Shown here piece after piece: positions 1 to 7,657 of a DNA stretch of 64,000 nucleotides. The notes beneath the pieces are model-generated. The model was not told the origin of the DNA, searched no databases, and worked only from the letters and a program-made list of their open reading frames with translations. How positions within the stretch are numbered: position 1 is the stretch's first letter; every line of letters begins with the position of its first letter. Source of the DNA: Microbispora sp. NBC_01189 (GTDB lineage: Bacteria > Actinomycetota > Actinomycetes > Streptosporangiales > Streptosporangiaceae). The stretch covers positions 5,141,501 through 5,205,500 of the forward strand of contig NZ_CP108581.1 of assembly GCF_036010665.1 (NCBI RefSeq), in the 5' to 3' direction. The translations under genes were made by a program, and so were the position numbers.

Positions 1-1871
1 TCGGCCTGCTGGTGATCACCGCGACCCCGGTGCACCGCGTCCCCGAGCGCCTCGCCGAGATCCGGCACATGCTCTTCGAGCGGCCGGAGGGGGCCGGGGA
101 GCCGCGCAGGTCCCCGGCCGGGCCGAAGAGGCGCGCCCGCAAGTCGCAGGGCGACGCCGGTGAGGGCGGCGACCGGGTCAAGCCGTACGACACGCCCGTG
201 CTGTCGGACAAGGAGCACTCGCCGGAGATCGTCCCTGGCCTGGTGGACGAGGCCGCCGACGCGGCCGCCGACACTGCCGCCGACCTGGCCGCGCCGAGCG
301 AGCCCACCGAGCCGGAGATACAGCTCCCCGCGCCCGTGTCGCAGCCGCCGCTGCCGACCCCGGCGCCGCGGAAGGTCGAGCAGCTCGTCCTGTCCAGCCA
401 GGAGGGGCCCTACACGGTGCCCGATCTCGCGCTGCTGCGGTCGGGCAGCGCGCCCAAGCAGGAGACCAAGGCCAACCGGACGGTCGTGAACGCGCTGACC
501 AGCGTAATGGAGCAGTTCTCCATCGACGCGCAGGTCATCGGGTTCACCCGCGGCCCGACGGTCACGCGGTACGAGATCGAGCTGGGCCCGGCGGTCAAGG
601 TCGAGAAGGTCACCGCGCTCACCAAGAACATCGCGTACGCGGTGAAGTCGGCCGACGTGCGGATTCTGTCCCCGATCCCGGGCAAGTCGGCGATCGGTGT
701 GGAGATCCCCAACGTCGACAAGGACCTCGTGTCGCTCGGCGACGTGCTGCGCTCGCAGGTGGCCCAGGCCGACCACCATCCGATGATCGTCGGCCTCGGC
801 AAGGACGTCGAGGGACGCACGATCGTGGCCAACCTGGCCAAGATGCCGCACATCCTCATCGCCGGCGCCACCGGCGCGGGCAAGTCGACCTGCATCAACG
901 GGCTGATCTCCTCGATCCTGATGCGGGCCACCCCCGACGAGGTCCGCATGGTGCTGGTCGACCCCAAGCGGGTCGAGCTCAGCTCGTACGAGGGCATTCC
1001 CCACCTCATCACGCCGATCATCACCAACCCGAAGAAGGCCGCCGAGGCCCTCGAATGGGTGGTCGGCGAGATGGACCGGCGGTACGACGACCTGGCCGCC
1101 AGCGGCTTCCGGCACGTCGACGACTTCAACAAGGCCGTCCGGGCGGGCAAGCTGGTGCCTCCGCCCGGCAGCGAGCGGGTCTACCAGCCGTACCCGTACC
1201 TGCTGGTGATCGTGGACGAGCTGGCCGACCTGATGATGGTCGCGCCGCGCGACGTGGAGGACTCGATCGTCCGCATCACCCAGCTCGCCCGGGCCGCGGG
1301 CATCCACCTGGTCATCGCCACCCAGCGGCCGTCCGTCGACGTGGTCACCGGCCTGATCAAGGCGAACGTGCCGTCCCGGCTCGCGTTCGCGACCTCCTCG
1401 CTCGCCGACTCCCGGGTCATCCTCGACCAGCCGGGCGCCGAGAAGCTCGTCGGGCAGGGCGACGCGCTGTTCCTGCCGATGGGCGCGAGCAAGCCGATAC
1501 GGCTCCAGAACGCGTTCATCTCCGAGAAGGAGATCGCGGAGGTCGTCGGCCACTGCAAGGTCCAGATGCAGGCCGAGTACCGGGAGGACGTGGCCGCGCC
1601 GGCCGCCGCCAAGCGGGAGATCGACGAGGAGATCGGCGACGACCTCGACCTGCTGGTCCAGGCCGCCGAGCTGATCGTGTCGACCCAGTTCGGCTCCACG
1701 TCGATGCTCCAGCGCAAGCTGCGGGTCGGCTTCGCCAAGGCCGGACGGCTGATGGACCTGCTGGAGAGCCGCAACGTGGTCGGCCCGAGCGAGGGATCGA
1801 AGGCCCGCGAGGTGCTGGTCCAGCCCGACGACCTGCCCGGCCTCCTCGCGGACCTGCGGGGCGAGTCCTAG
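1..1871 (+). CDS. ftsK: DNA translocase FtsK/SpoIIIE, C-terminal part (5' end outside window)
   Basis: Membrane-anchored hexameric DNA pump that clears chromosome DNA from the division or sporulation septum. The reading frame is open from base 3, and the first residues ([17 protein letters not shown]) look like the end of the membrane region, so the true start lies left of the window. An acidic, Pro/Ala-rich linker (about 60-420) is followed by the alpha/beta motor. Walker [10 protein letters not shown] lies at about 863-889 and Walker [14 protein letters not shown] at about 1200-1240. The C-terminal winged-helix gamma domain (about 1650-1840) contains [17 protein letters not shown], the part that reads KOPS-type polar DNA motifs in this family. 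ftsK upstream of rimO-pgsA is the usual actinobacterial order. Identity is secure; only the N-terminus is missing. Confidence 0.97.
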   Translation, partial: GLLVITATPVHRVPERLAEIRHMLFERPEGAGEPRRSPAGPKRRARKSQGDAGEGGDRVKPYDTPVLSDKEHSPEIVPGLVDEAADAAADTAADLAAPSEPTEPEIQLPAPVSQPPLPTPAPRKVEQLVLSSQEGPYTVPDLALLRSGSAPKQETKANRTVVNALTSVMEQFSIDAQVIGFTRGPTVTRYEIELGPAVKVEKVTALTKNIAYAVKSADVRILSPIPGKSAIGVEIPNVDKDLVSLGDVLRSQVAQADHHPMIVGLGKDVEGRTIVANLAKMPHILIAGATGAGKSTCINGLISSILMRATPDEVRMVLVDPKRVELSSYEGIPHLITPIITNPKKAAEALEWVVGEMDRRYDDLAASGFRHVDDFNKAVRAGKLVPPPGSERVYQPYPYLLVIVDELADLMMVAPRDVEDSIVRITQLARAAGIHLVIATQRPSVDVVTGLIKANVPSRLAFATSSLADSRVILDQPGAEKLVGQGDALFLPMGASKPIRLQNAFISEKEIAEVVGHCKVQMQAEYREDVAAPAAAKREIDEEIGDDLDLLVQAAELIVSTQFGSTSMLQRKLRVGFAKAGRLMDLLESRNVVGPSEGSKAREVLVQPDDLPGLLADLRGES

Positions 1872-1924
1872 GGCCGTCATCACCCCGTGCGGCGGGGCCG
1901 CCCGGACCTCGTCGCGTACTCTAT

Positions 1925-1990
1925 GCCCCACAATGACTACCCTTAGTAGTCGGTAGCTGATTGAATGGAGCTAACTACGCATTGTGGGGC
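1925..1990 (+). other. Nested inverted-repeat element, possible three-way-junction RNA
   Basis: Perfect 11-bp arms GCCCCACAATG (1925-1935) and CATTGTGGGGC (1980-1990) enclose two smaller hairpins, ACTAC/GTAGT (1936-1940/1946-1950, 5-nt loop) and TAGCT/AGCTA (1954-1958/1969-1973, 10-nt loop). The RNA would fold as a closed stem with two inner hairpins. It lies between the ftsK stop and the ribosome binding site of the rodZ-like gene. It could be an ftsK terminator, a leader element or a protein-binding site. I recognise no named RNA family. Confidence 0.5.
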
Positions 1991-2015
1991 GGTCTGGAAG
2001 ACAGGGGGCTTAACG

Positions 2016-2768
2016 ATGAGCGTAGGTGCCGCTTTGGCCGAGGCCCGTGAGCGCGCCGGGCTGTCGGTGCGTCAGCTCAGCGAGCGCACGCGGATCCGCG
2101 AGACCGTCATTCAGCGCTTCGAGGGGGACGACTTCTCGGTGGGCGACTTCTACACGCGCGGCCACCTCCGTACCATCGCGTCCGACCTCGGCCTGGACCC
2201 GGACGAGCTCGTGCGGCAGTACGCGCAGGAGCACCCGGGCGGCGACTCCCCGATCAGGACGTCGTCGCTGTTCGGAGGGGCCGCCGTGCTGCGCGAGCGG
2301 GGTCACCGGGGCTCCGGCTGGACGATGGCCGTCGCGGTCGCCCTGGCCATCGTCGTGATCGTCGTCATCGCGCGGATGCTCGGCGGCTCGGGAGACAGGA
2401 CGGGCCCGACGGCCGTACGGCTCCCGGCCAACGGGCAGCACGGGCAGCACGGGCAGGAGCGGCACGACGGGGCCCGGGAGGGCCGGAGCCTGGAGGAGGC
2501 CTTCGCGCCCGGCCTCGTGGTGGTCAAGGTCACCACGCGCAAGCCGTCCTGGATCGCCGTGAAGGACGCCAAGGGCAAGGCGATCTTCGAGGGTACGCTG
2601 CCGGAGGGGAAGACCGAGACGTACTCGGCGAAGGACCGGGTGAAGATGGTCATCGGCGACGCCGGGGCGGTGCGGCTCGTGGTCAACGGGAAAGACCTCG
2701 GCGCGCCCGGCAGGGACGGCCAGATGGTGCGGCGGACCTTCGCCGCGGGCGGCCCGAGTCCCCGTTAA
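2016..2768 (+). CDS. RodZ-like helix-turn-helix membrane protein
   Basis: A 250-residue protein with an N-terminal Xre-type HTH_25 domain (residues about 3-75, beginning SVGAALAEARERAGLSV), one membrane segment (about 99-123, Ala/Val/Ile rich) and an extracytoplasmic C-terminal beta domain (about 165-245) of the DUF4115 kind. This is the RodZ architecture; RodZ links the MreB cytoskeleton to the cell wall machinery in rods. The role in actinomycetes is less clear. The start is ATG 2016, preceded by AGGGGG at about 2003-2008; an upstream in-frame ATG at 1965 lies inside the inverted-repeat element and has no ribosome site. A low-complexity stretch of repeated Gly-Gln-His (about 2432-2460) follows the membrane helix. 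rimO starts 30 bp downstream. Confidence 0.85.
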   Translation: MSVGAALAEARERAGLSVRQLSERTRIRETVIQRFEGDDFSVGDFYTRGHLRTIASDLGLDPDELVRQYAQEHPGGDSPIRTSSLFGGAAVLRERGHRGSGWTMAVAVALAIVVIVVIARMLGGSGDRTGPTAVRLPANGQHGQHGQERHDGAREGRSLEEAFAPGLVVVKVTTRKPSWIAVKDAKGKAIFEGTLPEGKTETYSAKDRVKMVIGDAGAVRLVVNGKDLGAPGRDGQMVRRTFAAGGPSPR

Positions 2769-2798
2769 TCGCCGACTGCCGATACCGTAGTTCGCATC

Positions 2799-4211
2799 AT
2801 GTCTTCTCGCCGAACCGTATCGCTGATCACGCTGGGCTGCGCCCGCAACGAGGTCGACTCAGAGGAGCTCGCCGCGCGGCTCGAAGCCGCCGGGTGGCAG
2901 ACCGGTGACGACGACCCGGACGTCGTCGTCGTCAACACGTGCGGCTTCATCGACTCGGCGAAGAAGGACTCCATCGACACCCTGCTCGCCGCGGCCGACT
3001 CGGGCGCGAAGGTGGTCGCGGCGGGCTGCATGGCCGAACGGTACGGCGCGCAGCTCGCCGACGCCCTGCCCGAGGCGTCCGTCATCTCCTTCGACGACTA
3101 CGCGGAGATCGGGGAGCGGCTCGACGACGTCATCGCGGGCAGGCCGCTGGTCCCGCACACCCCGCGGGACCGCCGCACGCTGCTGCCGATCAGCCCGGTG
3201 GAGCGCTCGGCGGCCCAGGCGCACATCCCGGGCCACGCCCAGGAGGACCCGCTGCCGCGGGGCGTCGCCCCCGCGAGCGGCCCGCGCACGCTGCGCAAGC
3301 GGCTCGGCTCCGGGCCGGTCGCCTCGCTCAAGCTCGCCTCGGGCTGCGACCGGCGCTGCACCTTCTGCGCCATCCCGGCCTTCCGCGGCTCGTACGTCTC
3401 GCGCGCGCCGGAGGACCTGCTCGCCGAGGCCGCCTGGCTGGCCGGCCAGGGCGTCAGGGAGCTGGTGCTGGTCAGCGAGAACTCCACGTCGTACGGCAAG
3501 GACCTCGGCGACCTGCGGGCGCTGGAGAAGCTGCTGCCTCGGCTGGCCGGGACCGACGGCGTCGAGCGGGTGCGGGTCAGCTACCTGCAGCCCGCCGAGC
3601 TGCGGCCGGGGCTGCTCGACGTGATCGCCTCGTCCGAGGGGATCGCGCCCTACTTCGACCTGTCCTTCCAGCACGCCAGCGGGCCGGTGCTGCGGCGGAT
3701 GCGGCGCTTCGGCGACCCCCGGCGCTTTCTCGACCTCCTCGACCAGATCCGCGAGCGGGCGCCGGAGGCGGGCGTCAGATCGAACTTCATCGTGGGCTTC
3801 CCGGGGGAGACCCAGGAGCAGTTCGAGGAGCTGGTGGGCTTCCTGGAGGAGGCCAGGCTCGACGTCATCGGCGTCTTCGGCTACTCCGACGAAGAGGGCA
3901 CCGAAGCGTACGGCTTCGAGGACAAGCTCGACCAGGACGTGATCGACGAACGCGTGGCGACGCTCACCGAGCTCGCCGAGGAGCTGACCGCCCAGCGGGC
4001 CGAGGAGCGCATCGGCACCGAACTGGAGGTGCTCATCGAGGAGGACCTCGGCGACGGCGGCTACGAGGGCCGCGCGGCGCACCAGGGTCCCGAGGTCGAC
4101 GGGGCGGTCACGGTTCAGGGCATCGGTCTGGTCCCCGGGCAGATCGTGCAGGCGGTCGCGGTCGACTCCGAGGGGGTCGACCTGATCGCCCGGATCAAGG
4201 CAGGCACATGA
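2799..4211 (+). CDS. rimO: Ribosomal protein S12 methylthiotransferase RimO
   Basis: Radical-SAM methylthiotransferase that places a methylthio group on the beta carbon of the conserved aspartate of ribosomal protein S12. The N-terminal UPF0004 domain carries the three cysteines for the auxiliary 4Fe-4S cluster (C14, C48, C77). The radical SAM core has CDRRCTFC (CxxxCxxC) near residue 183, and a TRAM domain closes the protein. At 470 residues it has a longer linker than usual between the UPF0004 and radical SAM domains (about 125-175). miaB, the tRNA-modifying paralogue, is at 57637; this copy matches RimO in its [10 protein letters not shown] start motif and its neighbourhood. Its TGA overlaps the pgsA ATG (4208-4211), so the two are probably translationally coupled. 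Confidence 0.95.
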   Translation: MSSRRTVSLITLGCARNEVDSEELAARLEAAGWQTGDDDPDVVVVNTCGFIDSAKKDSIDTLLAAADSGAKVVAAGCMAERYGAQLADALPEASVISFDDYAEIGERLDDVIAGRPLVPHTPRDRRTLLPISPVERSAAQAHIPGHAQEDPLPRGVAPASGPRTLRKRLGSGPVASLKLASGCDRRCTFCAIPAFRGSYVSRAPEDLLAEAAWLAGQGVRELVLVSENSTSYGKDLGDLRALEKLLPRLAGTDGVERVRVSYLQPAELRPGLLDVIASSEGIAPYFDLSFQHASGPVLRRMRRFGDPRRFLDLLDQIRERAPEAGVRSNFIVGFPGETQEQFEELVGFLEEARLDVIGVFGYSDEEGTEAYGFEDKLDQDVIDERVATLTELAEELTAQRAEERIGTELEVLIEEDLGDGGYEGRAAHQGPEVDGAVTVQGIGLVPGQIVQAVAVDSEGVDLIARIKAGT

Positions 4212-4969
4212 CGGAGCGCGGCGAGCCGCCGGTGGAGGTGGCGGGCGCGGTGGAGGCCACAGTGGAGGCGACCGCGGAGATCGGGCCGGCGCCGGCCGCC
4301 GCCGTCCCCGTCGCGCCTCCTGCGCTTGTGACACCCGCGCCCGTGCCGCCCGCGCCCGTGACATCCACCGCGCCCGTGCCGCCGCCGTCCGCCGACGGCG
4401 AGGAGGGGGCGGCCCGCCGCGTCAGCACCTGGAACATCGCGAACGCCCTGACCATCGCCCGCCTGGCGATCGTGCCCGTCTTCGTCGTCTTCCTGTTCGC
4501 CGAGGGCGAGGCCTGGCGGCTGGCGGCGCTGGGGGTGTTCCTGCTCGCCTCCGTCACCGACCAGCTCGACGGGTGGCTGGCCAGGAAGTACGCGCTGATC
4601 ACCGACTTCGGCAAGATCGCCGACCCGATCGCCGACAAGGCGCTGATCGGCGCGGCGCTGCTGTGCCTGTCGTACCTCGGCGACATCGCCTGGTGGGTCA
4701 CTTCGTTGATCATCGCTCGTGAGGCGGGAGTGACGCTGCTGCGCTTCCTCGTGATCAGGCACGGGGTTATCCCGGCCAGTTACGGGGGCAAGGTGAAGAC
4801 CGTGCTGCAGATCGTGGCCGTCGCGCTCTACATCGTGCCCGCCGTGCCCGACCTGGCCAGGTGGGCGGCGATGGGCCTCGCCCTGGTGGTCACGGTGGGG
4901 ACCGGCGCCGACTACGTGGTGCGCGCGGTGCGGCTGCGGCAGGTGGCGAACAGGGCGCGGACCGTATGA
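4208..4969 (+). CDS. pgsA: CDP-diacylglycerol-glycerol-3-phosphate 3-phosphatidyltransferase
   Basis: Integral membrane enzyme that makes phosphatidylglycerol-phosphate from CDP-diacylglycerol and glycerol-3-phosphate, the first committed step to phosphatidylglycerol and cardiolipin. The full CDP-alcohol phosphatidyltransferase signature DGx2ARx8Gx3Dx3D is present (DGWLAR ... GKIADPIAD, about 4568-4640), with several hydrophobic helices after it. The ATG at 4208 overlaps the rimO stop. The first ~70 residues are an unusual Pro/Ala/Val-rich cytoplasmic extension ahead of the conserved [17 protein letters not shown]. The TGA at 4967 overlaps the cinA start. PgsA next to RimO and CinA is the standard actinobacterial context, which supports this over other CDP-alcohol transferases. 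Confidence 0.93.
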   Translation: MTERGEPPVEVAGAVEATVEATAEIGPAPAAAVPVAPPALVTPAPVPPAPVTSTAPVPPPSADGEEGAARRVSTWNIANALTIARLAIVPVFVVFLFAEGEAWRLAALGVFLLASVTDQLDGWLARKYALITDFGKIADPIADKALIGAALLCLSYLGDIAWWVTSLIIAREAGVTLLRFLVIRHGVIPASYGGKVKTVLQIVAVALYIVPAVPDLARWAAMGLALVVTVGTGADYVVRAVRLRQVANRARTV

Positions 4970-5460
4970 CGAGTGTGGCGACGCAGGTGCTGTCCCTGCT
5001 GGTCCGCCGGGGAGCGACGGCCGCCGTGGCCGAGTCGCTGACGGGCGGCCTGATCGGGGCCGCGATGACCGAGCCCATGGGAGCCTCCGCGGCCTTCCGC
5101 GGCGGGGTGGTCGCCTACGCCACCGACCTCAAGGCGAGCCTCCTCGGCGTTCCGCCAGGCCTGCTGCAGCGTGAGGGGGCGGTGCACCCGGACGTGGCGG
5201 CGGCCATGGCGACCGGGGTGCGTAAGCTGACAGATTCGGACTACGGTCTGGCCGTGACGGGGGTCGCCGGTCCCGAGCCGCAGGACGGCAGACCCGTCGG
5301 CACGGTCCACATCGCCCTGGCGGGGCCGGGGGAGCGGCTCTGGCACCGTGACCTGCTCTTGACCGGGACCAGAGACGAGATCAGAAAGGCGACCTGCCGC
5401 GAGGCTTTGGACCTGTTGGAAGGTGTGCTCCAGGCAAATTCGGGGGAACATCTCGGGTGA
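4966..5460 (+). CDS. cinA: Nicotinamide-nucleotide amidohydrolase (CinA C-terminal domain, PncC)
   Basis: A 164-residue stand-alone CinA C-terminal domain. The family deamidates nicotinamide mononucleotide to nicotinate mononucleotide and so recycles NAD breakdown products. The diagnostic [11 protein letters not shown] motif is near residues 22-32 and the catalytic-loop region [20 protein letters not shown] near residues 95-115. The N-terminal MoCo-binding-like domain of full-length CinA is absent, as usual for the form found between pgsA and clgR. ATG 4966 shares four bases with the pgsA stop. The name comes from competence induction in other bacteria; the enzymatic role is more likely here. 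Confidence 0.92.
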   Translation: MTSVATQVLSLLVRRGATAAVAESLTGGLIGAAMTEPMGASAAFRGGVVAYATDLKASLLGVPPGLLQREGAVHPDVAAAMATGVRKLTDSDYGLAVTGVAGPEPQDGRPVGTVHIALAGPGERLWHRDLLLTGTRDEIRKATCREALDLLEGVLQANSGEHLG

Positions 5461-5713
5461 TTACCGCGTTACGTCCCCAGCGAACATGCTCGCCACGGTC
5501 TGCCGCGGTGTCGCCCTCTACAGGTACGGTGGAGCTGTGAGTGAGGTCCGTGAGCCATCGGCGAGGAGCAAGACAGGCGCACGCCCGGCGAAGGGGCCGA
5601 GCGAACCAATGATGACGGCGAGGCGTATGTACGAAGGGCAGATGAAGAAGGGGCGACATGAGCCCACCGTGCGAGGCGTCGTGAAGGCGTCCCCCCTGGG
5701 GAGGGAGCGACAG
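5461..5713 (+). promoter_or_regulatory. clgR leader and promoter region
   Basis: 253 bp between cinA and the chosen clgR start. A sigma70-like -10 TACGGT lies at 5525-5530, seven bases before an in-frame GTG (5537) that could give a longer leaderless ClgR. Half-sites AGCGAAC (5479-5485 and 5600-5606) resemble one arm of the ClgR operator described in other actinobacteria (GTTCGC-N6-GCG type), but neither has a good partner arm. Confidence 0.35.
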
Positions 5714-6070
5714 ATGATCCTGCTGCGTCAGCTGCTCGGTGACGTACTGCGGCGGCTGCGGGTGCGGCAGAATCGCACCCTTCGCGAGGTCTCCACCGTG
5801 GCCCGTGTCTCACTCGGCTATCTGTCCGAGGTCGAACGCGGCCAGAAGGAAGCCTCCTCCGAGCTGCTCGCCTCGATCTGCGGCGCACTGGGTGTCCCAC
5901 TGTCCCAGGTGCTGCGTGAGGTGTCCGACCAGTTCGCGCTCGCCGAACTGCAGGCCGCCCCCATGCTCGCGGAGCTGCCCGAGCACGAGCGGCTGCCGAT
6001 TCCCGAGACCGTGCCCGCCGGCCCCGAGTTCGACGGCTTCCCCGAGGTCAAGGACATGGTCGCCGCGTAG
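5714..6070 (+). CDS. clgR: ClgR-type Xre transcriptional activator of Clp protease genes
   Basis: A 118-residue Cro/C1-type HTH protein. The core [36 protein letters not shown] and [12 protein letters not shown] is the hallmark of ClgR, which activates clpP/clpC, lon and some DNA-repair genes in actinobacteria. The start at ATG 5714 follows a strong GGGAGGGAGCGA; in-frame upstream starts exist (GTG 5537) but the extension is not part of the family core. The protein ends in VAA. Streptomyces ClgR is reported to be removed by ClpP through its two C-terminal alanines, so the same turnover may apply. Its place after cinA is the conserved actinobacterial position. Confidence 0.93.
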   Translation: MILLRQLLGDVLRRLRVRQNRTLREVSTVARVSLGYLSEVERGQKEASSELLASICGALGVPLSQVLREVSDQFALAELQAAPMLAELPEHERLPIPETVPAGPEFDGFPEVKDMVAA

Positions 6071-6151
6071 ACGGCGCTTCCGCCGCCCGGGCCTCGCCCG
6101 CGGCAGAGGTCCTGTCGCCGTGCCCGGCGCCAGACGCCCGGCCCCGGGTGT

Positions 6152-6276
6152 GTGGCGATAGTGCCCCGGCACCTGGTAGTGCCCCGGCACAGTGTCCGGC
6201 ATGTGCCGGACCTGTATCACGACTGTTCCCTGTGCGTATTCCCCGTGCTTGTTCCCTGTGCTTGTTCCCTGTGCGC
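6152..6276. repeat. Intergenic hairpins and 13-bp tandem repeats between clgR and nei
   Basis: The convergent gap holds three structures. GTGCCCCGGCAC occurs at 6161-6172 and again at 6179-6190 (18-bp period). A near-perfect hairpin, GTCCGGCA/TGCCGGAC, lies at 6194-6201/6204-6211. Four units of a 13-bp repeat of the GTTCCCTGTGCTT type follow at 6225-6276. The hairpin may act as a bidirectional terminator for clgR and the minus-strand gene; the tandem repeats are unexplained. Confidence 0.6.
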
Positions 6277-6278
6277 CG

Positions 6279-7064
6279 CTATGGGCGCTGGCAGGCGGGA
6301 CACCAGTAGATGAGTCGCTCGGACGGCTGCGGACCCATCTCGCCCCTGCCGATCGGGCTGCCGCACCGCCGGCACGGAAGGCGTGCCCTGCCGTACACGA
6401 GCAGTGACCGGCCGGGACGCGGATCACCGCTCGTCACCGGAAACGGCGCGTCCTTGCTCGCGTCGATCAGCTGGTGCGCGGTCGAGACCAGCGACTCCAG
6501 CGCCTCCGGCGGGATCGACCCGATGGTGCGCCACGGCGACAGGCGCGCGGCCCACAGCGTCTCCGCACGCCAGATCGTGCCGATCCCGGCCAGCACGCGC
6601 TGGTCGAGCAGCGCCTCTCCGATGGTCCGCCCGGGCTCCCGGAGCAGATTGCGTACGGCCTGCCCGGGGTTCCAGTCGGGCCCGAGCAGATCCGGGCCGA
6701 GATGCCCGACGACGCGGTCCTCACGGCCGGTGGGCACGAGGTCGACCATCCCCAGCCGGGTGCCGACCGCCTGCCACTCGGCGTTGGCGAGGACCAGCCG
6801 CACCACATCGCCCCGGGGCACCGGCCGGCCGGCCGGACCGACCCGCCAGCCGCCCTCCATGCGCAGGTGCGTGTGCACGGTGAGCCCGCCCTCCACCCGG
6901 GTCAGGAGATGCTTGCCGCGCGGGATCGTGGTGAGCACGGCCCGGCCGCGCAGATCGGCGGTGGCGTGCCGGGGCACCCGGAAGTCGCTGCGGGTCAGCG
7001 TCCGGCCGTCCAGGGCCTCCCGCAGGCGCTTCGCGGCCCGATAGACAGAGTCACCCTCCGGCAC
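6279..7064 (-). CDS. Fpg/Nei-family DNA glycosylase/AP lyase (Nei2-like)
   Basis: Base-excision repair enzyme that removes oxidised bases and nicks the abasic site. The N-terminus MPEGDSVYRAAKRLR carries the catalytic proline (P2) and glutamate (E3) exposed after Met removal; PEGD followed by S/T-V is typical of the mycobacterial/actinobacterial Nei2 clade rather than MutM (PELPE). A helix-two-turn-helix region (about residues 120-210, ALLDQRVLAGIGTIWRAE) precedes a C-terminal zinc finger CRRC...CPAC with the FPG-type arginine in SERLIYWCPAC. The length of 261 residues is normal. It ends toward clgR and does not overlap it. Its exact substrate (oxidised pyrimidines versus others) cannot be read from sequence. 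Confidence 0.9.
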   Translation of the reverse strand: MPEGDSVYRAAKRLREALDGRTLTRSDFRVPRHATADLRGRAVLTTIPRGKHLLTRVEGGLTVHTHLRMEGGWRVGPAGRPVPRGDVVRLVLANAEWQAVGTRLGMVDLVPTGREDRVVGHLGPDLLGPDWNPGQAVRNLLREPGRTIGEALLDQRVLAGIGTIWRAETLWAARLSPWRTIGSIPPEALESLVSTAHQLIDASKDAPFPVTSGDPRPGRSLLVYGRARLPCRRCGSPIGRGEMGPQPSERLIYWCPACQRP

Positions 7065-7108
7065 GCCAGCCTCCCGCGACGATCAGTGGTCGATCAGGGA
7101 CGGGCGGC

Positions 7109-7573
7109 TCACACCGGCGTGTGCGAGTCCCAGGCCGCCGGGTCGGCGGCCAGCTCGGTAACCCTCGCGGGTAGCTCGCCCTTGGCGATCTGCTCCAGGT
7201 TGACCTCCTCCAGGATGGCCCGCTCGCTCGCCCGCAGCGCGATCCACACCTGCTGCAACGCCTGGGCGGCGCCCTGGTAGCCGACGTGCTCGGGCCGCTC
7301 GCCCCTGACGTTGGCCAGCGGGCCGTCCACCGCGCGGATCACGTCGGCGAGGGAGATGTCGGCGGCCGGACGGGCCAGCACGTAGCCGCCCTCGGGGCCG
7401 CGCTGACCGCGTACGAGGCCGGCGCGGCGCATCTGGAGCAGGATGTTCTCCAGGTATTTGGGGGGCATCTCCTGCCCCTTGGCCAGCTCGCCCACCGTTG
7501 TGGGTCCCTCGCCCGCCGCGGCGAGCTCGGCGGCGGCACGGAGGGCGTAGTCGACACGGGCAGAAAGTCGCAT
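7109..7573 (-). CDS. Rrf2-family transcriptional regulator without an Fe-S site
   Basis: A 154-residue winged-helix regulator. The start MRLSARVDYALRAAAELA and the GGYVLARPAADISLADVIRAVDG block are characteristic of Rrf2 proteins. The whole protein contains no cysteine, so it cannot hold the [Fe-S] cluster of IscR, NsrR or RsrR; it belongs with the cluster-free branch, which includes cysteine-metabolism regulators of the CymR type. ATG 7573 was chosen because the family begins there; an in-frame ATG 54 bp upstream adds a non-conserved tail. The effector and targets are unknown. It lies 45 bp downstream of the start side of the glycosylase gene and is transcribed in the same direction. Confidence 0.88.
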   Translation of the reverse strand: MRLSARVDYALRAAAELAAAGEGPTTVGELAKGQEMPPKYLENILLQMRRAGLVRGQRGPEGGYVLARPAADISLADVIRAVDGPLANVRGERPEHVGYQGAAQALQQVWIALRASERAILEEVNLEQIAKGELPARVTELAADPAAWDSHTPV

Positions 7574-7657
7574 GTAGCCGATTATCCCGCCTGGTTGGCC
7601 TCGGTACGACGCGGCCTCCATTCTCACCCTGGTCTCACCCCCACTCCGTCCCTCGCA

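Noticed and set aside
5461-5713. Complete ClgR autoregulatory operator
   Set aside because: Only single AGCGAAC half-sites are present; the second arm does not match at the required spacing.
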